NCBI GenBank assembly: GCA_964561655.1
Contig: CAZLQG010000002.1
Coordinates: 1 to 64,000 of the forward strand
Origin: CAZLQG01 sp964561655
GTDB taxonomy: Bacteria; Patescibacteriota; Doudnabacteria; UBA920
Length of the DNA: 64,000 nt
Reading direction: 5' to 3'
Below, piece after piece: positions 25,111-31,565 of this stretch. How positions within the stretch are numbered: the stretch's first letter is position 1; every line of letters starts with the position of its first letter. A model generated the notes under the pieces. That model did no database searches, was not told the DNA's origin, and was given only the letters and a program-made list of their open reading frames with translations. The position numbers were made by a program, and so were the translations under genes.

Positions 25111-25303
25111 TGGTCGCACCTGGACTTTCACCCCCACACCAAATGGTGGACGGTGCAGGATTTGAACCTGCGGCCCTTGCAATGTGAATGCAATGCTCTA
25201 CCGCTGAGCTAACCGTCCAAAAACCATTTGGTGTGGGGGCAAGACTGCCTGCCCGCCGCAGTCCCGATATCTCACGGGCACGAAGGCGGGAACTATGCGA
25301 CCA
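25111..25303. repeat. Nested inverted repeats around tRNA-Val
   Basis: Inner arms CCCCCACACCAAATGGT (25131-25147) and ACCATTTGGTGTGGGGG (25223-25239) are perfect 17-base inverted copies directly flanking the tRNA. Outer arms TGGTCGCA (25111-25118) and TGCGACCA (25296-25303) are also exact. In the precursor RNA the inner arms could pair and extend the acceptor stem. Confidence 0.75.
25144..25218 (-). tRNA. tRNA-Val (CAC)
   Basis: Acceptor GGACGGT/ACCGTCC, D arm GCTC-AGCGGTA-GAGC, anticodon arm TTGCA-TTCACAT-TGCAA with anticodon CAC, T arm GCAGG-TTCAAAT-CCTGC, discriminator A, and CCA encoded. All stems pair fully. It reads GUG codons. A 17-bp inverted repeat flanks it on both sides. Confidence 0.95.
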
Positions 25304-25400
25304 AATATTCAACGGCTCATTAGTGCTGGGTAAAATATAACACTCGCGGAAAGCTAAATCAAGGGCCAATTTCAGGCTTAACTTAACAAAAAATATAAGA

Positions 25401-25406
25401 TATAAT
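25401..25406 (+). promoter_or_regulatory. -10 box of the LCP gene
   Basis: TATAAT 35 bases before the LCP ATG. Between them an 8-codon reading frame (25421-25444, ATG...TGA) overlaps the LCP start as ATGA, which could couple translation. Confidence 0.5.
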
Positions 25407-25440
25407 ATCTAAGCAAATTCATGAAAGATTTGATTATCAA

Positions 25441-26904
25441 ATGAAATCCATAGATTCCGTTAATTTTCCAAAAAGAGAAGAACCAAGCGCGCAAGCCAAA
25501 CCTCGCGTAGCTTTTTACAAAAACGCCGGACATCACCTGCCAACCCAGGAAGTCTCACCGCAAGGCCCGCAGCCGAAAAAAACTCCGAAAATCCTTAAAA
25601 CGGCTGTTTTATTAATTGTCATAATTATAGTTATTTTGGCCGGGCTCACAATTTCCAAAGCCGTGAACCTCTCCAACAAAATTTTTGTCGGTCAAAAAAC
25701 CAGCTTTTTTCAAAAAATCAAGGACGTTCTAAGAGGGGGCGGCGGAGAAGTTAGGCTTGTAGGAGAAGACTTGAACCAAATCAATATTTTGCTTTTGGGC
25801 ATCGGCGGAGAGGGACACGACGGTCCCTACCTGACCGATACTATGATACTGGCGCAGGTTCGGCCGGACATTGGCCAGGTGGCTCTGACTTCTATTCCGC
25901 GCGATTACCTCATCAATTTACCGGAAAACTTGGGCCAGCGGAAAATCAACAGCGCTTTTGCCGAAGGTTTAGCACGCTATAAAGATTTTGGTGAAGCGGG
26001 GCGCTTTGCCAGAGAGGCCGTGGAAGAAATGTCAGGCCTTACCGTTCCCTATTTTGCGGTCATGGACTTTGGCGGTTTTGAAAAAGCCATAGACGAAATA
26101 GACGGTTTGGATATTTACGCAGACAAAACCTTTACCGATTACAGTTTTCCCGACGGCCGTGGCGGATATCTCGCTCCGCTTACTTTCCAGCAGGGCTGGG
26201 AGCATATGGACGGGCAACGCGCATTGCAGTTTGTCCGCTCCCGCCACGCCGCGGGCAATGAAGGTTCTGACTTTGCCAGAAGCCAAAGGCAGCAAAAAGT
26301 TATCCAAGCTTTTAAAGACAAAATTTTAAACCTTTACGACATTTCTAACGTAGGCAAAATCAATAACCTTTTAAACATTTTTGCCGACCATTTCCACACC
26401 AACGTGAGCCCGGGAGAAATTTTGCGTATGTATAACATCGTTAAAGAAAGAAACATTCAGACTTTTCTTTCGGTCAGCTTAGACCTTTCCACTGGCCTTA
26501 TTTGCCCCAAAATTTTGGAAGACAACGGCGCCTACGTGCTGGTACCTTGCGCGGGAAAAAGCGAACAGGATATAAAAGACTTTTTCAAAAATATGTTCAC
26601 CCTGGGAAAGGCGCGCAAAGAGCAAAGCGTTGTCTGGCTCGCGAGCAGTACCGGCAGCGCCCAGGCTTACAAAGACGCGGCACAAATCTTGCAGGGCATC
26701 GGCCTTACGGTATTTGAACTTGGGTACGAGCCCGACTTTTTGCCCAAAACAATTTTTTATCAGGTAAACCCCAAACCCGGCACAGCCGAATTCATAAAAA
26801 ACGCTTTTGACGCCCAAGAAGTAAGCCTGTCCCCGCCGGGAGTTACCATAGACAAGGACAGGGTTGATGTGATTGTGATTTTGGGGGAAAACTATTCTAA
26901 TTGA
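25441..26904 (+). CDS. LytR-CpsA-Psr (LCP) family protein with LytR_C domain
   Basis: 487 residues. A cytoplasmic Pro-rich N-terminus is followed by one membrane helix (TAVLLIVIIIVILAGLTIS) and an extracellular LCP domain: NILLLGIGGEGHDGPYLTDTMILAQ, TSIPRDYLINLP, and DGQRALQFVRSRHAAGNEGSDFARSQRQQ. The last ~100 residues fit the LytR_C domain (GSAQAYKDAAQILQGIGLTVF). LCP enzymes transfer undecaprenyl-linked polymers to the cell wall. No other wall-polymer genes are adjacent. The stop is TGA, showing that UGA ends translation here. Confidence 0.93.
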   Translation: MKSIDSVNFPKREEPSAQAKPRVAFYKNAGHHLPTQEVSPQGPQPKKTPKILKTAVLLIVIIIVILAGLTISKAVNLSNKIFVGQKTSFFQKIKDVLRGGGGEVRLVGEDLNQINILLLGIGGEGHDGPYLTDTMILAQVRPDIGQVALTSIPRDYLINLPENLGQRKINSAFAEGLARYKDFGEAGRFAREAVEEMSGLTVPYFAVMDFGGFEKAIDEIDGLDIYADKTFTDYSFPDGRGGYLAPLTFQQGWEHMDGQRALQFVRSRHAAGNEGSDFARSQRQQKVIQAFKDKILNLYDISNVGKINNLLNIFADHFHTNVSPGEILRMYNIVKERNIQTFLSVSLDLSTGLICPKILEDNGAYVLVPCAGKSEQDIKDFFKNMFTLGKARKEQSVVWLASSTGSAQAYKDAAQILQGIGLTVFELGYEPDFLPKTIFYQVNPKPGTAEFIKNAFDAQEVSLSPPGVTIDKDRVDVIVILGENYSN

Positions 26905-26996
26905 ACAAGATTAAGTAAGATTAAATAAGATTGACCAAGATTGGTTCTGGATCATGGTCAATCATGGTCAATCATGGTCAATCATGGTCAATCATA
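26905..26996. repeat. 10-bp periodic tandem repeat at the der start
   Basis: First half: about four degenerate copies of an AAGATT-containing 10-mer. Second half: four near-perfect copies of ATGGTCAATC with ATGs at 26954, 26964, 26974 and 26984. Because the period is not a multiple of three the ATGs rotate through frames; those at 26954 and 26984 are in frame with der. Related sequence is at 12640-12681. Confidence 0.85.
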
Positions 26997-28315
26997 ATTT
27001 ACCCATCATCGCCATTGTCGGTGGGCCTAATGTAGGAAAGTCCACGCTCTTAAATAAAATCGCGAGGGAAAGGCTCGCGGTGACTTCGGATTTGCCGGGC
27101 ACCACGCGCGACCGGCAATATTTGGACACTTCTTTTAACGGAGTAAATTTTACGCTGATTGATACCGCGGGGCTTTCTTTTGAACGCGGCGGTGAACTGG
27201 AAAACAATATCCAAAAACAGCTGGAAGTGGCGATCAGCGAAGCGGATGCAATTATTTTGGTTGTCGACGGAAAACAACCGGTGCAAAATTTGGAACAAAA
27301 AGCGCTTTTGAAATTCAGAAAGATAAAAAAACCGACTGTTTTGGCGGTGAACAAAGTTGACTCGCCTAAAAACCGTGAACAGCAAATTGAGGAATTTAAA
27401 AAACTAGGCATTAAACCTCTTTTTCCCATTTCCTCGGTCACCGGCAGCGGGGTTGGAGACCTGCTGGAATACATAGCCGAACTGGTCGCAACGTCAGAAA
27501 AATCTGTAGAAAAAGATAAAAAATTAAACGAGACCATCTCCGTAGCCATTGTTGGCAAACCGAACGTTGGCAAGTCCAGTATCTTTAACGCAATTTTAAA
27601 AGATGAGCGCGCGGTGGTTTCTGTCATCCCCGGTACTACTCGAACGGCGATTGATGATAAAATTACTATAGAAGAAACCGGCTATACTTTCATAGACACG
27701 GCCGGCCTTAAGAAAAAAGTTCACCGCCAGCACGAAGCCGACATCTTTGGCGGCTTTCAGACATTTAAGTCCATAAGAAGAAGCAATGTTTGTTTGTTTA
27801 TAATTGATGCGTCAGAACCGATAACAAAACAAGATTTGATAATTGCCCGCGAAATTATAGACCAAAACAAAGGCGCGGTTCTTATTGCCAATAAAATTGA
27901 CCTACTTGAGGGCAGTAAAAAACAGTTGCAAATTTATTTAAGCCAGCACTTTCCTTTCTTATGGATGTGCCCCGTATTTTTTGTTTCGGCCGCATCCGGC
28001 CAAGGATTAGAGGAAGCCATTAAAGCCATAAAACCGATTTACGATGCCAGGCAAAAACGGATTGATGATGAAGCTTTGGAAAAATTCCTGCAGAAAAAAT
28101 TAAAACAAGCCCCGCCGAGGCGGCTTTTGGACCAAAAAATTCCAAAAGTATTCTCTTTAAGACAAATTGATGTTAGCCCGCCAATGTTCGAGCTTTTAGT
28201 CAACCACCCCGCGGCAATTTCCAAACAATTCCGGGATTTTCTAAAAAATTCTATTATCAGAGACTTGAACTACTGGGGCATGCCGATTGTGTTAAAATTA
28301 AGGGGTAAAAAATAA
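26984..28315 (+). CDS. der: Double-GTPase Der (EngA), ribosome assembly
   Basis: 443 residues from the last repeat ATG (MVNHNLPIIAIVGGPNVGKS); the ATG at 26954 would add ten repeat-encoded residues. It has two tandem TRAFAC GTPase domains: the first with GGPNVGKS, PGTTRD, DTAG and NKVD, the second with GKPNVGKSS, PGTTRTAIDD, DTAG and NKID. A KH-like C-terminal domain ends LKLRGKK. Der is needed for maturation of the 50S subunit. pth starts two bases after the stop, so the two are coupled. Confidence 0.96.
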   Translation: MVNHNLPIIAIVGGPNVGKSTLLNKIARERLAVTSDLPGTTRDRQYLDTSFNGVNFTLIDTAGLSFERGGELENNIQKQLEVAISEADAIILVVDGKQPVQNLEQKALLKFRKIKKPTVLAVNKVDSPKNREQQIEEFKKLGIKPLFPISSVTGSGVGDLLEYIAELVATSEKSVEKDKKLNETISVAIVGKPNVGKSSIFNAILKDERAVVSVIPGTTRTAIDDKITIEETGYTFIDTAGLKKKVHRQHEADIFGGFQTFKSIRRSNVCLFIIDASEPITKQDLIIAREIIDQNKGAVLIANKIDLLEGSKKQLQIYLSQHFPFLWMCPVFFVSAASGQGLEEAIKAIKPIYDARQKRIDDEALEKFLQKKLKQAPPRRLLDQKIPKVFSLRQIDVSPPMFELLVNHPAAISKQFRDFLKNSIIRDLNYWGMPIVLKLRGKK

Positions 28316-28317
28316 AT

Positions 28318-28899
28318 ATGAAGATAGTCGTCGGTTTAGGCAATCCAGGAGAAAAATATAAAACCACCCGCCATAACGTGGCTTGGTTAGGCATAGACGC
28401 TTTAATGGATTTTTGGACTAACCCATTAGTACCCGGCTCTGGGAAGTGGGTTAATGAACCAAAATTCAAATCATTAATTTCCGACACGACAATTAAAAAT
28501 CAAAAAGTTCTGTTTGTCTATCCTCAAACCTATATGAACGAATCGGGCACAACGGTTCAAAACATATGCGACTACTACAAAGATCGGATTAATATTTCAG
28601 AGGATCTGCTAGTAATCCATGACGATACTGATCTACCACTGGGAACCATCAAGGTCACTAACTCCTCATCTTCCGCCGGACACAACGGCGCGCAGGACAT
28701 TATAGACAAACTAGGCACGCAGGATTTCCATCGCATTCGGATAGGCGTTGAATCAAGAAGCTCGCGTGGTCAAATACCAACCGAAGCTTTTGTTCTACAA
28801 AATTTTAGTGATGAGGAATTAAAAAAACTGCGAGACGAAGTCCTGCCAAAAGTGAACCAAGAAATAAAAAAGTTTTTGAAATTAGAAATTGAAAATTAG
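28318..28899 (+). CDS. pth: Peptidyl-tRNA hydrolase
   Basis: 193 residues. It cleaves peptidyl-tRNA dropped from ribosomes. Motifs: VVGLGNPGEKYKTTRHNVAW with the catalytic His of RHN, VYPQTYMNESG, HDDTDLPLG and SSSAGHNGAQDII. Residues about 34-46 (TNPLVPGSGKWVN) are longer than usual and are encoded by a palindromic stretch, TAACCCA...TGGGTTA (28419-28453), possibly a repeat insertion. It follows der by two bases and ends before a strong terminator. Confidence 0.95.
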   Translation: MKIVVGLGNPGEKYKTTRHNVAWLGIDALMDFWTNPLVPGSGKWVNEPKFKSLISDTTIKNQKVLFVYPQTYMNESGTTVQNICDYYKDRINISEDLLVIHDDTDLPLGTIKVTNSSSSAGHNGAQDIIDKLGTQDFHRIRIGVESRSSRGQIPTEAFVLQNFSDEELKKLRDEVLPKVNQEIKKFLKLEIEN

Positions 28900-28906
28900 A
28901 AATTGC

Positions 28907-28940
28907 AACAAAGAAAACCGCTTTGCGGTTTTCTTTGTTT
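28907..28940 (+). terminator. Terminator of der-pth
   Basis: AACAAAGAAAACCGC-TTT-GCGGTTTTCTTTGTTT, a long perfect stem with a T-rich end, eight bases after the pth stop. Confidence 0.9.
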
Positions 28941-28943
28941 GCG

Positions 28944-29067
28944 TCCGTTACCCCATTTGCAAGTGAAAGGCAGCAGACAAACGCCTACAAACCTTTACTT
29001 AGTGCTAGTAGCAAGCAATAGGAGGGATAATACTTACTTTCGCGACTTGCAAACAGGATGGCGGATA
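28944..29067. repeat. ~124-bp element with long imperfect inverted ends
   Basis: Left end CCGTTACCCCATTTGCAAGT then GAAAG; right end CTTTC then GCG-ACTTGCAAACAGGATGGCGG. The arms pair through TTTGCAAGT and GAAAG with a 3-base bulge, and most other differences are transitions. The interior contains GGAGGGATAATAC but no credible ORF. It may be a mobile palindrome or a structured RNA. Nothing else seen up to dprA. Confidence 0.5.
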
Positions 29068-29171
29068 CAAAAATCAAAGAACAAATACTTTAATATATAA
29101 TTATACTCCTAAATTCTCTTCTTGTCAACCCTTTAACATAAAACTGTCCTTATTTAAGCACAAAATCCAAA

Positions 29172-30266
29172 ATGCTTCAAGATTCCCTGTATTTGCACGG
29201 GCTGAACTTATTTCCACAATTCGGCCCGGCAAGGCTTTATAAAATCTGTAAAAAAATCAAAAGTTTCCAGGAAGCCTATAATGCTTCCCCAAAAGCACTA
29301 ATAGCTTGCGGCATAGAACCGGAAATCGCCCAGGCTTTTTTACAACTTCGCGGGCAGATTAATATTGAAAGCGAGTCCGAAGAGCTTGAAAAGGCGCAAA
29401 TCAAAATCCTTACCTATCAAGATCCAATTTATCCCAAACTGCTTTTAGAAATTCCCAAATATCCTCCCCTGCTCTATTATAGAGGTAAAATGGCGGACGC
29501 CGAAGAGCTCTGCGTTTCTGTTGTCGGTACCAGGAAAATCACCACCTATGGCAGGAGCGTAATCCCCGATCTTTTGACGCCTTTGGTTGAAGCAGGCGTA
29601 AGTATAGTCTCGGGCATGGCCTTTGGCGTGGACAGCGAGGCCCACAAACTTGCGATCAATCGCCGCAAGAGAACTATAGCAGTTTTGGGAGGGGGACTTG
29701 ACGACGCTTCGCTGTACCCCAAGCACCACCAGCTCCTTGCCCACGAAATTTTGGAAAACGGAGGCGCGCTTTTAAGCGAATACCCTATCGGCACGCCTTC
29801 CTTAAAACATCACTTTGTTTCCAGGAACAGGATTATTTCGGGAATTTCCGTTGCTACCGTGATAATTGAATGCAACTTAAAAAGCGGGTCCTTAATTACC
29901 GCACGCTACGCGCTTGATCAAAACCGGCAGGTCTACGCCGTGCCCGGGCCGATATATGCCGAAACCAGCCAAGGACCCAACAATTTAATTAAAATGGGCG
30001 CCAAACTCATAACTCAGACCAATGACATTATGGAAGATTTAAATTTAAAAACCCTGCCTGCGCAAAAACAGGCGCAAGAGCTGTTCGGCGATTCTCCGGC
30101 TGAAAGCGCAATACTTAAAATCTTAAGCAGAGAGCCTGTTCATGCGAATGAACTAATTAAGCAGTCCGGCCTCTCCCCCTCCGACGCCGCCTCGGCCTTG
30201 ACTTTTTTAGAAATGAAAGGCAAAGTTAGAAACTTAGGGGGACAGCAGTACATACTTAGCAGGTAA
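29172..30266 (+). CDS. dprA: DNA processing protein DprA (Smf)
   Basis: 364 residues. It protects incoming single-stranded DNA and loads RecA during transformation. The Rossmann-like core shows YPKLLLEIPKYPPLLYYRG, VSVVGTRKITTYGR, VSGMAFGVDSEAHK, AVLGGGLDDASLYPKHH and SGISVATVIIECNLKSGSLITARYAL. The N-terminus has an HhH/SAM-like region and the C-terminus a winged helix (ILKILSREPVHANELIKQSGL). Together with comEC and the pilin this indicates a DNA uptake pathway. Confidence 0.95.
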   Translation: MLQDSLYLHGLNLFPQFGPARLYKICKKIKSFQEAYNASPKALIACGIEPEIAQAFLQLRGQINIESESEELEKAQIKILTYQDPIYPKLLLEIPKYPPLLYYRGKMADAEELCVSVVGTRKITTYGRSVIPDLLTPLVEAGVSIVSGMAFGVDSEAHKLAINRRKRTIAVLGGGLDDASLYPKHHQLLAHEILENGGALLSEYPIGTPSLKHHFVSRNRIISGISVATVIIECNLKSGSLITARYALDQNRQVYAVPGPIYAETSQGPNNLIKMGAKLITQTNDIMEDLNLKTLPAQKQAQELFGDSPAESAILKILSREPVHANELIKQSGLSPSDAASALTFLEMKGKVRNLGGQQYILSR

Positions 30267-30307
30267 TTTCCAATTCTCAATTTCCAAATTGAAACATTAA
30301 AAATTCA

Positions 30308-31453
30308 ATGGAAATTAAAAATTTAAAATTAAAAATTCTGGTTCCCCTTCTCTTCACCCTGGCCGTCGCCTTGGGCTTGCTTCAAAGCCAAAACGGTAAT
30401 TTTTTCGTATTCAAAAATCAAAAATCTGACATAGCGGTAAGCGATAAAAGCCTAAGGGGTTATTATGAAAAATCTTTAGAACTTGCCGGGCAAAACCAAA
30501 ATAAATCTACGGCAAGCTTTTTGGCCGTAGGTGATATCATGCTTTCCAGAAACGTGGCGAGCAAGATCAAACAGGCTAATGATCCCCTCCTTCCTTTTTC
30601 TGCCATGGCCGATGTGTTTTCTGAGGTTGATTTTTCTTTCGGAAATTTAGAATCCCCATTTTCCGGCAGCGACTATATACCCCCTACCGGAAGCCTGATT
30701 TTTAATGCGCCGGATGAAAACATCAAAGGATTAAAACAAAATCAATTCAAAATAGTAAGCCTTGCCAATAATCACGCGCTGGATCAGGGGTTGGATGGCT
30801 TAGAGCGTACCATAGGATTCTTGAACAAAGACGGGATTCAAAAAATCGGCGCAGGGGTAAATCTTGACCAGGCCTGGCAGCCCGCAGTGATTAATCAAAA
30901 TGGAATTAACATTTGCTTTCTCGCCGCCTCTTACGCTTCGCTGAATGATGGAGGTAAAAACAGTAATGATTTCGTGGCCCGCATAGAAGACATTGAAAAT
31001 TTAAAATTGAAAATTGAAAATTCAAAGTCGCTTTGCGACTTTGTAGTTGTCTCCATGCACGCGGGCACGGAATACGTAAAAACCCCAAACCAGGCGCAAA
31101 TAGATTTTGCCCACGCTGCGATTGACGCCGGCGCTGACATAATTATTGGCCACCATCCCCATTGGGTCCAGACCACAGAAACTTACAAAGGCAAATATAT
31201 TTTCTACTCCCTTGGCAACTTTATTTTTGACCAAATGTGGAGTCAGGAAACAAGAGAAGGCTTAGCGCTTAAAATACAAATCTCCAAAAACCAAGTGCCA
31301 ACCCTACAGGGGCCAAAAGGATCAGCGCAGCTTGAAAGTATTGAACTAATTCCAATAATTATAGAAAACTACAGCACGCCAAGACCGGCAAACGAAGAAG
31401 AGGCGAAAAATATTTTGGAAAAAATCGGAGAAACCGAAAACATTTTGCAATAG
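30308..31453 (+). CDS. CapA-family metallophosphoesterase-like surface protein
   Basis: 381 residues with one N-terminal membrane segment and an extracellular PGA_cap (CapA/YwtB) domain: FLAVGDIMLSRNVASKI, FSFGNLESPFSG, LANNHALDQGLDGLERTI, MHAGTEYVKTPNQAQIDFAHAAIDAGADIIIGHHPHW and FYSLGNFIFDQ. The GD, GNLE, NNH and HxH residues would bind two metals. The family is linked to polyglutamate or other envelope polymers. Both the first ~10 residues (MEIKNLKLKI) and a segment at residues ~229-246 (ENLKLKIENSKSL) appear to come from intergenic repeat DNA. Confidence 0.88.
   Translation: MEIKNLKLKILVPLLFTLAVALGLLQSQNGNFFVFKNQKSDIAVSDKSLRGYYEKSLELAGQNQNKSTASFLAVGDIMLSRNVASKIKQANDPLLPFSAMADVFSEVDFSFGNLESPFSGSDYIPPTGSLIFNAPDENIKGLKQNQFKIVSLANNHALDQGLDGLERTIGFLNKDGIQKIGAGVNLDQAWQPAVINQNGINICFLAASYASLNDGGKNSNDFVARIEDIENLKLKIENSKSLCDFVVVSMHAGTEYVKTPNQAQIDFAHAAIDAGADIIIGHHPHWVQTTETYKGKYIFYSLGNFIFDQMWSQETREGLALKIQISKNQVPTLQGPKGSAQLESIELIPIIIENYSTPRPANEEEAKNILEKIGETENILQ
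30993..31043. repeat. AAAATTGAAAATT repeat plus palindrome inside the CapA-like gene
   Basis: AATTTAAAATTGAAAATTGA followed by CAAAGTCGC-TTT-GCGACTTTG (31023-31043, perfect 9-base arms). The same AATTGAAAATT words are intergenic at 21478, 30270 and 52860. The frame is maintained. Confidence 0.65.
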
Positions 31454-31511
31454 ATCCTAAAAAAGATCCCTCGACAAGCTCGGGACAAAATGTTTATAAA
31501 ACGTATTTCGT

Positions 31512-31540
31512 TTGACAATTATTTTCTTTATGGTTAAACT
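31512..31540 (+). promoter_or_regulatory. topA promoter
   Basis: TTGACA (31512-31517), a 17-base spacer and TAAACT (31535-31540); predicted start near 31547, 19 bases before the ATG. Confidence 0.7.
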
Positions 31541-31565
31541 CACGTTTGTAATCTTTTGTAATCTT

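Noticed and set aside
25103..25369. 88-residue reading frame on the minus strand
   Set aside because: It runs through tRNA-Val and its inverted repeats; composition and the absence of a ribosome site argue against a gene.
26502..26717. Reading frames opposite to or out of frame with long core genes, for example in LCP, groL, nrdJ, ftsA, uvrA
   Set aside because: They are shadows of clearly coding frames with strong family matches.
25441..26904. Recoded UGA (Gracilibacteria/Absconditabacteria code)
   Set aside because: Several genes end naturally at TGA with normal protein length, and no gene needs UGA read through.
28903..29100. 65-residue reading frame after pth
   Set aside because: It lies over a terminator and a palindromic element and has no ribosome site.
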